From Thermomonospora catenispora (GTDB taxonomy: Bacteria > Actinomycetota > Actinomycetes > Streptosporangiales > Streptosporangiaceae): a DNA stretch of 64,000 nt. Of this stretch, positions 1 to 9,170 are shown one piece after another (positions within the stretch are counted from its first letter, which is position 1; every line of letters starts with the position of its first letter). The notes beneath the pieces are model-generated. The model saw only the letters and a list, made by a program, of their open reading frames with translations, had not been told where the DNA came from and made no database searches. A program made the position numbers and the translations under genes. The stretch spans positions 79,161 to 143,160 of the forward strand of contig NZ_RRYT01000011.1 in the NCBI RefSeq assembly GCF_006363815.1, in the 5' to 3' direction.

Positions 1-1
1 C

Positions 2-2998
2 GATCCCGTCCCCGCGAACGGCTCCGAGGACGCCCCCGAGCCGGCCGCCCCCGAGGCCGCCGGGTCCGCGCCGGAGGGCGCCTCGAGCGAGGCCACCGTC
101 GTCGACCTGCCGGTCCTGGAGGACGAGGCCGCCGAGGACCGGTCGGCTCCTCCGCCGGCGGAGGAGCCGACGGACGGCGCCGCCCGGGAGCAGGCGCCCG
201 CGGACGCCGCCGACGCGGGAGGGAACGCCGCGGACGAGGCCGCGGACGCCGAGCGGCCGACGGTCGGGCACGACGCCGGCCCGCCGCCGACGGCCGCGGC
301 GGAGGACGGCCCCGAGGACGACCGGCCGGCCGAGGACGCCGCCGCGACGGCGGAGGACCCCACGGAGCACGCCTCGGCCAAGACCACGGCCGTCGACCTC
401 CCGGTGATCGCCGAGGACGAGCCGCCCCGGCCCGCCGCGACGGCCTCCTCGGGGGACGCCGCCGCAGAGACCGCCGCCGCGGGAGCCGCCCCCGCGAACA
501 CCGCCCCCGCGGGCGCCGCCGAGGCCGCCACGGGCGCCGCTTCCGCGGGCACCGCCGCGGAGGCCGTCGCGGGCACCGCTCTCCCGGGCTCCGTCGGGTC
601 GGCCGCGGAAACCGCCTCCGGCGGGGGTTCCGACAGCGGCGCCGGTGGGGAGGATCACAACGGATCGAACGCCGGCGGCACGGAGGCGAACTCCGAGGTC
701 GTCACGGGCGTCAACAAGGACGTCGACAAGGAGAAGGTCGAAAGTCGCACGACCGGCGAGCCGGAGGGGGACACGGCTGTGGGGGCGGCTGCGGACGCGG
801 GCGAAGGCCGCGGGAGCGGCAGGCGACGCAAGCCGCGCAGCCGAGCGGTGCGGATCGCCCGCCGGGTCGTCTTCGGGGTGCTGGGCCTCCTGCTGCTCGC
901 GGTCACCGCGTTCACGGTGGCGTACCTGCTGACCCCGGTGCCCTCCCCGCAGGAGGACGCCATCGCGCAAGGGCCGGAGTTCTACTACAACGACGGCAAG
1001 ACCCTGATCGCCAAGATCGGGGTGAACCGGCAGAAGGTCGACCTGGAGCAGGTTCCCGAGCACGTCCGCGACGCGGTGATCGCCGCGGAGAACCGCAGCT
1101 TCTACGACGACCCCGGGGTGTCGGTGCGCGGCACGATCCGGGCGTTCTGGTCGACCGTCACCGGCGAGCAGCTGCAGGGCGGCTCGACCATCACCCAGCA
1201 GATGGTCCGCAACTACTACCAGGGGCTGGGCCAAGAGCGCACGATCAGCCGCAAGTTCAAGGAGATCATGGTCGCGCTGAAGGTGGACAGCCAGCGCGAC
1301 AAGGACTGGATCCTCGAGCAGTACCTCAACACGATCTTCTTCGGCCGGGACGCCTACGGCATCCAGGCCGCCGCGCACGCCTACTACAACAAGGACGTGA
1401 GCCAGCTGACCAAGGCCGAGGCCGCCTATCTGGCCGCGGCGATCCAGCAGCCCACCCCGTTCGGCGACCCCACCGGGGAGAACCGGGCGATGACCGAGGG
1501 CCGCTGGCGGTCGGTGGTGCGGGCGATGGTGGAGACCGGCGCGCTCACCCCGGACGAGGCCGCCCGGATGCAGTTCCCGATGCCGGTCAAGCAGAAGGTC
1601 ACCGACGTCCTCAAGGGCCAGGTCGGCTACATGGTCCGGATCGCGCAGAAGGAGCTGCGCGAGCGCCGCGGCTACACCGAGGACGAGATCAACCGCAGCG
1701 GCCTGAAGATCACCACCACGTTCGACAAGCAGCTGATGGACGCCGCCGAGAAGGCGGTCAAGGCCAACCTGCCGAAGAACACCGGCAAGACCACCCTCAC
1801 CGGGCTGGTGTCGGTGGACCCCAAGACCGGAGAGGTGGTCGCGTTCTACGGCGGCCGCGACTACCTGGTGGAGCAGCTGTCCACGTCGTTCGGGCACTGG
1901 GCCCAGGCCGGATCGGGCTTCAAGCCGATCGTGCTGGCCGCCGCGCTGGACGCGGGCAAGACGCTGAACACCACGGTGAACGGGGCCTCGCCGCAGTACT
2001 ACAACGGGCATCCGGTCCGCAACAGCGGCGGCACCAGCTACGGCTACATCAACCTGGTCACCGCCACGCAGAACTCGGTGAACACCGCGTACGTGAACCT
2101 GGGCCAGGAGATCGGCCTGGACAAGGTGACCGATCTGGCCGTCAAGATGGGCATCCCCAAGGACCAGCTCACCCGTAACGGCGCCAACAAGGCGCCCACC
2201 TTCCCGCTCGGCGTGGCGTCGGTGCGCGTGGTGCAGCAGGCCGGGGTGTACGCGACGTTCGCCTCCGAGGGCGTCTTCCGCACCCCGCACGTGATCAAGT
2301 CCGTCAAGGAGCTCGACGGCGACGAGCACACCTACACCGAGAAGGGCAAGCGGGTGTTCAGCACCCAGGTGGCCCGGGACGCCACCTACGCGATGACCAA
2401 GGTGGTGGAGAGCGGCACCGGCACCGCCGCCCGGCTCTTCGACGGACGAGACGTGGCGGGCAAGACCGGCACCACCGACAACGGCAACGCGCTGTGGTTC
2501 AACGGGTTCATCCCGCAGATGGCGACCTCGGTGGCGATCTTCCGCAGCGACAGCCCCGTCAAGCAGGTCGACATCGGCGGCTACAGCGCCTACGGCGGCG
2601 TGCTGCCGGCGCAGATCTGGCGGTCGTACATGACCGAGGCGGTGTCCTTGAAGAATCTGCCGCCCAAGAGCTTCGGCCCGCCGTCCACCTACGCCCCCGG
2701 CGGCGGCGTCCAGGGACCGGCGCCGGACGCCGGCGACTCCACCGGCCGTCCGAACGGCCCGAGCGGGCCGGACCTGAGCCCGCCGTCCCGCGACGAGGGG
2801 CCCGGCACCGGCGGTCCGAGCGGTCCGGGCGGGCCTCCGGAGGAGCCGGAGGAGCCGCAGCTCCCGGAGCCGCCGTTCGAGCCGCCCACCGGCGGAGGCG
2901 GCGGCCGCGGCGGTCGCGGCGGCGACGGCGGCGACGGTCTCCGCGGGATGAACGCGCTGCCGCAGCAGAACGGCACGTTCACCGGCCGCCGTTCCTGA
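2..2998 (+). CDS. Class A penicillin-binding protein (GT51 transglycosylase + transpeptidase), 5' end missing
   Basis: Bifunctional peptidoglycan synthase: it polymerises lipid II and cross-links stem peptides at the outer face of the membrane. The frame is open from base 2, so the gene starts upstream of the window. About 280 visible N-terminal residues are acidic, Ala/Pro/Glu-rich and cytoplasmic, with the motif T-x-V-D-L-P-V occurring twice (about nt 97-120 and 388-405). A basic stretch (RRRKPRSR) precedes one membrane anchor (about nt 860-935). GT51 follows, with the catalytic Glu in AAENRSFYDDPGV (about nt 1082-1120) and QGGSTITQQMVRN. The transpeptidase has GSGFKP (active-site SxxK, about nt 1909-1926), SVN (SxN) and KTGT (about nt 2461). 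The tail is Pro/Gly-rich. A GTG at 404 could be read as a start, but the repeated motif lies on both sides of it, so I extend the gene to the edge. Confidence 0.95.
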   Translation, partial: DPVPANGSEDAPEPAAPEAAGSAPEGASSEATVVDLPVLEDEAAEDRSAPPPAEEPTDGAAREQAPADAADAGGNAADEAADAERPTVGHDAGPPPTAAAEDGPEDDRPAEDAAATAEDPTEHASAKTTAVDLPVIAEDEPPRPAATASSGDAAAETAAAGAAPANTAPAGAAEAATGAASAGTAAEAVAGTALPGSVGSAAETASGGGSDSGAGGEDHNGSNAGGTEANSEVVTGVNKDVDKEKVESRTTGEPEGDTAVGAAADAGEGRGSGRRRKPRSRAVRIARRVVFGVLGLLLLAVTAFTVAYLLTPVPSPQEDAIAQGPEFYYNDGKTLIAKIGVNRQKVDLEQVPEHVRDAVIAAENRSFYDDPGVSVRGTIRAFWSTVTGEQLQGGSTITQQMVRNYYQGLGQERTISRKFKEIMVALKVDSQRDKDWILEQYLNTIFFGRDAYGIQAAAHAYYNKDVSQLTKAEAAYLAAAIQQPTPFGDPTGENRAMTEGRWRSVVRAMVETGALTPDEAARMQFPMPVKQKVTDVLKGQVGYMVRIAQKELRERRGYTEDEINRSGLKITTTFDKQLMDAAEKAVKANLPKNTGKTTLTGLVSVDPKTGEVVAFYGGRDYLVEQLSTSFGHWAQAGSGFKPIVLAAALDAGKTLNTTVNGASPQYYNGHPVRNSGGTSYGYINLVTATQNSVNTAYVNLGQEIGLDKVTDLAVKMGIPKDQLTRNGANKAPTFPLGVASVRVVQQAGVYATFASEGVFRTPHVIKSVKELDGDEHTYTEKGKRVFSTQVARDATYAMTKVVESGTGTAARLFDGRDVAGKTGTTDNGNALWFNGFIPQMATSVAIFRSDSPVKQVDIGGYSAYGGVLPAQIWRSYMTEAVSLKNLPPKSFGPPSTYAPGGGVQGPAPDAGDSTGRPNGPSGPDLSPPSRDEGPGTGGPSGPGGPPEEPEEPQLPEPPFEPPTGGGGGRGGRGGDGGDGLRGMNALPQQNGTFTGRRS

Positions 2999-3042
2999 GC
3001 CCTTCCCGGCCCTGACGCCCTCCGGGGCTCGTCGACGGGCCG

Positions 3043-3078
3043 CGTGGGGCGCCTGTCCTCGGCGGCGGGCGCCCCACG
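3043..3078. terminator. Hairpin after the PBP gene
   Basis: An 11-bp perfect stem (CGTGGGGCGCC with GGCGCCCCACG, 3043-3053 and 3068-3078) lies between the convergent PBP and lipoprotein genes. There is no clear U-run, as is usual in high-GC actinomycetes. Confidence 0.55.
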
Positions 3079-3164
3079 TGTCCGAGATCACGTTCGAGGG
3101 CGTCTCCCAGGCCGCCGCGATCCAGGTCACCGCGGCCGGGCATCGCGACGGAGGCCGCCCCCGG

Positions 3165-3560
3165 TCACTCGCAGGCGGCGCCCAGATGGGCGGGGGTCCG
3201 GGAGAGGGCGGCGGTGAGCGGGGCCGCGTCCCCGGTCGCCAAGGCCTTGGCGGCGGTGCGCAGCCGGGCGGACTCCTCTTTGAGGGCCTTGCGCAGCGCG
3301 GCGTCCTCGGCGGTGTCCGCCAGGGCGTCGAAACGCCCGGCGAGCTGCTCGGTGACCTGCCTCCACCGCGCCGGCTCGTTGGCGGGGACCTGGTTGAGCC
3401 GGTTCACGAACTCCTGGACCGCGCGTCTGCTGTCGGCGCACACCTCCCTGGTGTTGCCGCCGAACATCCCGCAGCCGCCGGCGCCGACGGCCACCAGCGC
3501 CAGCAGCAGCGCGGCGGTCGTCCCCCGCACCGCACCGCCGCATCGCACCCCGTCACGCAT
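3165..3560 (-). CDS. Small putative lipoprotein, unknown function
   Basis: A 131-residue product starting at ATG 3560, chosen because GGGAGG lies about 5 bases upstream. The N-terminus is basic, then hydrophobic (about residues 12-27), and ends in GAGGCG. The Cys could be lipidated, although the lipobox is weak (Gly rather than Leu at -3). The mature part is helical and charged, with evenly spaced Leu/Ala, so it is probably a small helical bundle outside the membrane. It is convergent with the PBP gene. No family recognised. A much longer open frame on this strand upstream is only a shadow of the SseB-domain gene. Confidence 0.7.
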   Translation of the reverse strand: MRDGVRCGGAVRGTTAALLLALVAVGAGGCGMFGGNTREVCADSRRAVQEFVNRLNQVPANEPARWRQVTEQLAGRFDALADTAEDAALRKALKEESARLRTAAKALATGDAAPLTAALSRTPAHLGAACE

Positions 3561-3809
3561 CGAACCCTCCCAGAATGGACCCACCGGCGGTGCCCATCCT
3601 TGCGCATCCACCGCCGTGCACGCGTCCGTCCCGGCTCGGTGGAACACCTCCGATCGGCCGCCTACTCTGGGCCGAAGCACCGCCGTGCAGGACCGCTCGC
3701 CTGCTCGGGGGCGGGCACGTGCCGTCCATTCGCCCGTGTAGCGTATGCGGGTCCGTAAGTGTGCTCGGTGATATGGGGGCGCACTGAGCCTCACCAGGGG
3801 GTGGCGAAC

Positions 3810-6716
3810 GTGGCCGACGCGTGGCGGCCGGCGAACGATCTCGAACACCGGATGCGGGACGCCGTGCAGGCCGGTGACCAGGAGACCTTTTTCCGGGTGC
3901 TGGCGCAGGCCGAGCTCGTCGTCCCCGTCCCGTCCGACCTGGTCGACGAGGTGCTGGCGGGACGGGCGCAGCCGCCGTGGCCGTCCCGCCGGGAGCGCGA
4001 ACGGGTCCATGTGCTGGCGTTCACCTCGGCGGCGGCGATGCGGGAGAGCCTCGGCTCGGCCCATCGGCACTTTGTCACGCTCCGTTTTCCGGACGTGGCG
4101 GCCGCCTGGCCCGACGCCCGCTGGTGGCTGCTGGTCGACGCGGGCCTGCCGATCGAGGCCCGGCTGCCGTCGTGGTTCCTCACCCAGCTGGTCGAGGGCG
4201 ACCCGCGTCCGCCGAGCGCCGGCCCGCTGACCGCGCCCGCCCCGGCCCCGCAGGCGCCGGAGGCGGCGGCGCAGGAGCCGCCGAACGCGGTGGTGACCGC
4301 CCGGCACGCCGCCGAGCCCGCCCCGAGCGCCTCCGAGCAGGCGTTCCAGCCCGCCAACGAGGTGGAGCGGGAGCTGCTGCGGGCGTTGGCCGACGACGAC
4401 GAGGAGGCGTTCCTCAAGGCGCTGGCCGACGCGGAGGTGCTGCTGCCGGTGCCGCGGGAGATGGACTATGCGCTCAAGCCGGGCCGCGCGGGGTTCCCGT
4501 GGCGGACCGAGGAGGTGGAGGGGCACACCGTCGTCCCGGTGTTCACCTCGCCCGAGCGACTGCGCGACGCGGCCGGCGACGGCGCCGGGCAGGGCCCCGC
4601 CGAGCACATCACGGTGCCGTTCACGGCGGTGGCGCGGTACTGGCCCGACCGCGGCTGGGGACTGTCGGTCAACGGCGGCACCCCGGTGGGGGCCGTCCTG
4701 CCGGGCGACCGGCTGGCCGGGCTGTCGGAGTGGGCCGACCAGGTCGCCGCGCAGCGCGCGACCGAGGGCTTCGAGCCGCAGAACGACCTGGAGCAGCGGC
4801 TGGTCGAGGCCGCGGCCGCACCGGAGGGCGAGGCGTTCGACAAGGTGCTGGCCGGGGCCCAGGTCCTGGTGCCCGCCGATCCCGACACCCCGTGGGGGAT
4901 CCGTCCGGACGATCCGGAGTTCCCGTGGCGTCCGGTGCCCGTGCGGGGCGTCCCGGCGATCCAGGTGTTCACCTCACTGCGGTGGATGCACGAGACGATC
5001 GGCCCGTCCCGGTTCGTCATGCCGGGGCTGTGGGAGATCCTGGCGGCCTGGCCGAACGACGAGTGGGCGCTGGTGATCGACCCCGCCACCCCGATCGGCA
5101 CCGTGCTGACCGCCGACCGGATCCGGGAGCTGGCCGCGACGGCGGCCCCGGCCGCCGCTCCCCCGTCGGCCGCCGAACCGGCCCCGGAGCCTGCCCCGCA
5201 GCCGACCCCGGAGCCGGCCCGGGAGCCGGCCCTGGAAACGGTCCACGATCCCGCCGCGGACGCGCCGCAGGCCGCCGACCGGGCGGAGGAGGCGGCGCAG
5301 GACTGGGTGCCCGCCCGGCCCGCCGAGCCCGCCGCTCAGCTCTCCGAGCAGCCCGAACGGCCCGAGCCGGCGGAGCCGCCCGAGCGGCCCGAGCCGCCGT
5401 TCGAGCCCGGCAACCGGATCGACCAGGAGCTGCACGAGGCGGTGCTGGCCGGGGACACCGACGCGTTCCTGCGCGTGCTGCTGGCGGCCAACGTGCTGGT
5501 GCCGATCCCGGCGGACGCGCCGCTGGAGGTCTCCCCGACGCATCCGGAGTTCCGCTGGGCCGCGGCGATGCGGGACGCCACCACGGTGCAGGTGTTCACC
5601 TCGCTGCTGCGGCTGCGCGAGGTGCTGCCCGCCTCCCGGTTCGTGTACGCCGACTTCCGGGAGCTGATCCGGCACTGGCCGCGCTCGGACTGGCGGATGG
5701 CGCTGAACCCGGGCACCCGCATCGGGGCCTCCCTGGAGGGCGACCAGGTGCAGGCGCTCGGCGAGTGGGCGGTCCGGGTGGGCCTGCTCCAGCCGCGGCC
5801 GTCGGCTCCGCAGGCCCCGCCCCCGCAGGCCGCCCCGCAGCCGGCCGCGCCCGCCCCGTCGCCCGGTGCGCCGGCCCCGGCCTCCGACGACCCGGCCGAG
5901 ACGGTGTTCGACCTGCCGCCGGTGACCGACGACATGCCGCCGCCGAACGACCCCACGGCCACCATGGTCGATGTGCCGCGGGTGGAGGACCCGCTGCGGA
6001 CCACCGCCGACCCGGTGGAGGGCTCCGCGGGCGGCGACCCGACGCAGACGGTGATGGATCCGGCGGGGGCCGAGGCGGCGATGCCGCCGGCCGGCGCCGC
6101 CGAGCCGGTCCACCGGCCCCGGCGGCCCGAACGTCCGGTGGCCGGCGCGGTCCACGGGGGGCCGCACGCCGACCCCTCCGGACGGCCCCCCACCCTGCAG
6201 AAGGTCGTGCCGCACGGGCATGTCGGCTGGTATCTGGAGCAGGGCTATGACCGGATCGGCGGGTTCGTGCACCTGATGTCCGACGTGGCCGAGCTGCGGA
6301 CCCCGGCGCAGCTGTACGAGGCGCTCGGGCTGCTGTACGAGGACTCGCCGTTCTCCCTGGACGACGAGGGCGTGTACGTCATCCGCTGGCCGGGGTACTG
6401 CCCGGACCTGTACCGCATCCCGTTCGGCGGCCGGACCGAGGAGGAGGTGCGATCCTGGGGCGAGGCCGGCTGGGTGCAGGAGCGGCCGCCGTTCCTGGGC
6501 ACCGGGTTCGCCCCCGGCAGCGCCGGGTCGATCCGCGAGTACAAGGTCGACAGCGCCCGGCTGCCGCACGGGGCGGAGATGTACTACCTGGGCCGGGACG
6601 GGACCGAGCGGTTCGTGGCCATGTACGACCCCGATCGCCTGGCCTGGGTGCGCCCCGAGCAGGAGGAGTCCGAGGGGACCACGGAACGCGAGGACAGGGC
6701 GGAGGTCGGCCGATGA
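3810..6716 (+). CDS. Large protein with four SseB-type domains, a Pro-rich linker and a conserved C-terminal domain
   Basis: A 968-residue protein, with GTG 3810 chosen because AGGGGGTGG precedes it. Four related modules of about 125 residues (about nt 3822-4212, 4344-4746, 4770-5140, 5400-5780) each follow the pattern N-x-x-E-x-x-L, F-x-x-x-L-x-x-A-x-V-L-V-P, F-P-W-R, V-F-T-S, W-P-x-x-x-W and N-x-G-T-P-I-G. This is the SseB N-terminal fold often annotated in actinobacteria. A Pro/Ala linker (about nt 5790-6190) carries ETVFDLP, ATMVDVP and TQTVMDP, which resemble phospho-threonine/FHA target motifs. The C-terminal 170 residues (from GHVGWYLEQGYDR) form a separate compact domain rich in Trp, Tyr and Pro that I cannot assign. 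The stop overlaps the start of the next gene (ATGA), so the two are translationally coupled. No signal peptide. A polymorphic-toxin or type VII-associated role is possible but is inference. Confidence 0.85.
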   Translation: MADAWRPANDLEHRMRDAVQAGDQETFFRVLAQAELVVPVPSDLVDEVLAGRAQPPWPSRRERERVHVLAFTSAAAMRESLGSAHRHFVTLRFPDVAAAWPDARWWLLVDAGLPIEARLPSWFLTQLVEGDPRPPSAGPLTAPAPAPQAPEAAAQEPPNAVVTARHAAEPAPSASEQAFQPANEVERELLRALADDDEEAFLKALADAEVLLPVPREMDYALKPGRAGFPWRTEEVEGHTVVPVFTSPERLRDAAGDGAGQGPAEHITVPFTAVARYWPDRGWGLSVNGGTPVGAVLPGDRLAGLSEWADQVAAQRATEGFEPQNDLEQRLVEAAAAPEGEAFDKVLAGAQVLVPADPDTPWGIRPDDPEFPWRPVPVRGVPAIQVFTSLRWMHETIGPSRFVMPGLWEILAAWPNDEWALVIDPATPIGTVLTADRIRELAATAAPAAAPPSAAEPAPEPAPQPTPEPAREPALETVHDPAADAPQAADRAEEAAQDWVPARPAEPAAQLSEQPERPEPAEPPERPEPPFEPGNRIDQELHEAVLAGDTDAFLRVLLAANVLVPIPADAPLEVSPTHPEFRWAAAMRDATTVQVFTSLLRLREVLPASRFVYADFRELIRHWPRSDWRMALNPGTRIGASLEGDQVQALGEWAVRVGLLQPRPSAPQAPPPQAAPQPAAPAPSPGAPAPASDDPAETVFDLPPVTDDMPPPNDPTATMVDVPRVEDPLRTTADPVEGSAGGDPTQTVMDPAGAEAAMPPAGAAEPVHRPRRPERPVAGAVHGGPHADPSGRPPTLQKVVPHGHVGWYLEQGYDRIGGFVHLMSDVAELRTPAQLYEALGLLYEDSPFSLDDEGVYVIRWPGYCPDLYRIPFGGRTEEEVRSWGEAGWVQERPPFLGTGFAPGSAGSIREYKVDSARLPHGAEMYYLGRDGTERFVAMYDPDRLAWVRPEQEESEGTTEREDRAEVGR

Positions 6717-7081
6717 TCCGTGACGGGTACCTGGCGACGTGGCAGGGAGTGGAGTACGAGGCCAGCCCGGGGGCCGACGGCCGGATCAGGCTGTACGCCG
6801 CCGGCCCCGCCGAGGGCTTCCAGGAGGTCCGGCCGGGCCGGCACTGCCGGGTGGTGCCCGCCGAGGAGGTGGAGTCGCTCCGGTACGTCCGCACGGCCTG
6901 CACCTGGCGCGGTGAGCCCTTCATCGTGGTCGGGGAGCACGACAACTGGCTGCGCGTGGAATACGCCGGAGGGCGGGCCCACGTGGCGGAGCGCCTCGAG
7001 CTCGACCGGATCGACCACGGGGTGTGGCAGGCCTGGGCGGCGCGCTCGGAGGTGGAGGACCTCCGCGAAGTGTTCGTGTGA
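6713..7081 (+). CDS. Small conserved protein coupled to the SseB-domain gene
   Basis: A 122-residue acidic soluble protein whose ATG overlaps the TGA of the preceding gene, implying coupled translation and probably physical partnership. It is beta-rich, with W-Q-G-V-E-Y-E near the start, VRTACTWRGEPF in the middle and WLRVEYAGG later. From memory, proteins of this type recur in actinobacteria beside SseB-like and toxin-like genes, so an immunity or chaperone role for the C-terminal domain of the neighbour is a reasonable guess. The sequence itself shows no catalytic motif. Confidence 0.8.
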   Translation: MIRDGYLATWQGVEYEASPGADGRIRLYAAGPAEGFQEVRPGRHCRVVPAEEVESLRYVRTACTWRGEPFIVVGEHDNWLRVEYAGGRAHVAERLELDRIDHGVWQAWAARSEVEDLREVFV

Positions 7082-7222
7082 TCTTCACGCTCCGTTCCGG
7101 GTTGCCCATGAGGATGATCCATGTTCGGATGGTTCCGTACACCCAAGTGACGTGACGGCACGGTGTGACGGATCCCGGGGTGGATCGTCCCGTCCGGAGG
7201 CGATCGACGGAGGTACGGGGGC

Positions 7223-8281
7223 GTGTTCCGATCGGCGGGCAACCCGATCGCGGTGGGACTGGGAGCGGCTGCCATCGTCGCGCTGGGAGTGGCCTATCCC
7301 GCCTGGGCGCTGAACGGACCCGCCGGAGCGGACTCCCCGGCCGACGAGGCGGCGCAGGACCGGGTGACGGTCGAGCTCTCGGTGCGGGAGCCGGTCCCCG
7401 TGGGCGAGCGGTTCACGGTCACGGTCACGGTCACGCCCCGGGAGGCGGACGGGCCGCAGCCGCCGGACGGATCGCAGGACCCGGCCCCGCGGGATCCGCT
7501 CGCCGAGCTGAAGCTCGTGGTGCAGGCGCCGGGCGTTCCCGACCTCTCCGTGTCGCGCTGCAGCGAGGACGAGCCGTGCGAGCTGTCGGGGCCGGAGGAC
7601 GGCGGGCCGGCGGGCGACACCGAGAGCGTCTCCCTCGCGCTCCCCGCCGACTATGCGGCCGAGACGCTGACGCTGGTCGCCTCGGTCCGCGACCCCGACG
7701 ACATCGAGGTGGGCTCGGACGAGGAGACCGTGCGGGTCGAGCGGCGGACGGCGTCGCCGACCCCCACCGCGACGCCCACCGAACCCCCCGCCAAGACCCC
7801 TTCCAAATCCCCCTCCAAGCCCGCCGCGACCCCCTCCGGGGATCCGGGGCGGCTGGAGCGCCCCTCGTCCTCCTCGTCGGGGCCGTCGGGGGTCTCCTCC
7901 GGCGGATCGGACGACCCGTCGATCTCCGGCGGGGTCTCCGACGCGCCGCCCGCGCCCCACGGGTCGGCCGCCGCGCTGCCGCCGGTCCGCCCGCCGCAGG
8001 CGAACGCCCCCCTGCCGTCGGTCGCGCCGGGCACGGCCGCACAGGTCGCCCCGCAGACGACGCTGCGCGGCGACCCCGTGGCCTCCCGGCAGGAGCTCGA
8101 CCGGCTGGCGCGCGCCCAGGCGGCCTGGCTGTCGGCCCTGCTGGTGGCGTTCTTCCTGCTGGCGGCCCAGCTCCGGCTGAACCGCGGCCGAGCCGCCGCG
8201 GCCGCCGCCGGGTCGGCCGGGACGAACGCCGCACCGGCCCGGCGCCGCCGCCGCTACCGGGGCGTCCACCGTCGCCGCTGA
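7223..8281 (+). CDS. Secreted, cell-envelope-anchored protein of unknown function
   Basis: A 352-residue protein from GTG 7223 (GGAGG about 9 bases upstream). It has an N-terminal signal or anchor (about residues 8-30, ending AWA), a beta-rich Ig-like section with two Cys (CSEDEPC, probably disulfide-linked), then a long Thr/Pro/Ser/Lys-rich stalk (PTPTATPTEPPAKTPSKSPS). A C-terminal hydrophobic helix (about residues 293-315) and a basic tail (RRRRRYRGVHRRR) complete it. The architecture is that of a cell-wall-spanning stalk protein held by a C-terminal membrane helix. It is monocistronic; no family recognised. Confidence 0.8.
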   Translation: MFRSAGNPIAVGLGAAAIVALGVAYPAWALNGPAGADSPADEAAQDRVTVELSVREPVPVGERFTVTVTVTPREADGPQPPDGSQDPAPRDPLAELKLVVQAPGVPDLSVSRCSEDEPCELSGPEDGGPAGDTESVSLALPADYAAETLTLVASVRDPDDIEVGSDEETVRVERRTASPTPTATPTEPPAKTPSKSPSKPAATPSGDPGRLERPSSSSSGPSGVSSGGSDDPSISGGVSDAPPAPHGSAAALPPVRPPQANAPLPSVAPGTAAQVAPQTTLRGDPVASRQELDRLARAQAAWLSALLVAFFLLAAQLRLNRGRAAAAAAGSAGTNAAPARRRRRYRGVHRRR

Positions 8282-8306
8282 GCCGCTCCGGGCGACGGCC
8301 GGGGAC

Positions 8307-9122
8307 TCAGGAGCGCATCAGGCCGTAGCAGGCGATGGAGGCGGCGGCCACCACGTTGAGGGAGTCGACGCCGCGGGCCATCGCCTCGGGGCTCATCGGG
8401 ATGCACACCGCCTCGTCGGCGGCCCGGAGCCAGCGGGAGGACAGCCCGTCGCCCTCCGTGCCCAGCAGCAGCGCCACCCGCTCGCCCCAGACCGCCTTCT
8501 CGATCGGGACGGCCGACTGGTCGGGGGTCAGGGCCAGCAGCCGGTAGCCCGCGGCGCGCAGCTCCTCGAGCCCGTGGTGCCAGTCGGTCATCCGGGCGTA
8601 GGGGACGGCGAAGACCGCGCCCATGGACACCTTCACCGAGCGCCGGTACAGCGGGTCGGCGCAGCGGGGCGACAGGACCACCGCGTCCACGCCGAGCGCC
8701 GCCGCGCAGCGGAAGATCGCGCCGACGTTGCCGTGGTCCACCAGATCCTCCAGCACCAGGATGCGGCGGGCGTCGGCGATGAGCCCGGGCACCGGCGGCA
8801 GCGGGCGGCGGGCCATGGACGCCAGCGCGCCCCGGTGGACCTGGAAGCCGGTGATGCCCTCCAGCACGGCCTCATCGGCGACGTAGACCGGGGCGTCGAT
8901 ACGTTCCAGCAGGTCGGCCAGGGGGTCGAGCCAGCGCGGCGCCATCAGCAGGGAGCGCGCCCGGTAGCCGGTCCCCACGGCCCGGCGGATGACCTTCTCG
9001 CCCTCGGCGATGAACAGCCCGTGCTCGGCCTCCAGGCTCTTGCGGAGCTGCACGTCCCGCAGCCGCACGTAGTCGGCGAGCCGTGGGTCGGCGGCGTCCT
9101 CGACGGTGATCAGGCGCCCCAT
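8307..9122 (-). CDS. TrmH/SpoU-family RNA 2'-O-ribose methyltransferase
   Basis: A 271-residue SPOUT-class methyltransferase that transfers methyl from SAM to a ribose 2'-OH in rRNA or tRNA. All three SpoU motifs are visible: motif 1 LVDHGNVGAIFRCA, motif 2 LLLGTEGDGLS, and motif 3 IPMSPEAMARGVDSLNVVAAASIACY with the SLNV signature. The N-terminal 100 residues (FIAEGEKVIRRA) form the substrate-binding L30e-like extension. ATG 9122 is preceded by GGAGGG. The exact RNA target cannot be read from the sequence. Confidence 0.93.
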   Translation of the reverse strand: MGRLITVEDAADPRLADYVRLRDVQLRKSLEAEHGLFIAEGEKVIRRAVGTGYRARSLLMAPRWLDPLADLLERIDAPVYVADEAVLEGITGFQVHRGALASMARRPLPPVPGLIADARRILVLEDLVDHGNVGAIFRCAAALGVDAVVLSPRCADPLYRRSVKVSMGAVFAVPYARMTDWHHGLEELRAAGYRLLALTPDQSAVPIEKAVWGERVALLLGTEGDGLSSRWLRAADEAVCIPMSPEAMARGVDSLNVVAAASIACYGLMRS

Positions 9123-9170
9123 GCCCTCCAGTCTGCCGCCTTCGGGCCCGTGGGCCGGCCGCGGCGTCGG

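Noticed and set aside
3165-4607. 480-codon minus-strand open frame
   Set aside because: Only the last 131 codons (the lipoprotein) have a ribosome binding site and signal sequence. The rest is the SseB gene read in reverse, Arg/Pro-rich with no family.
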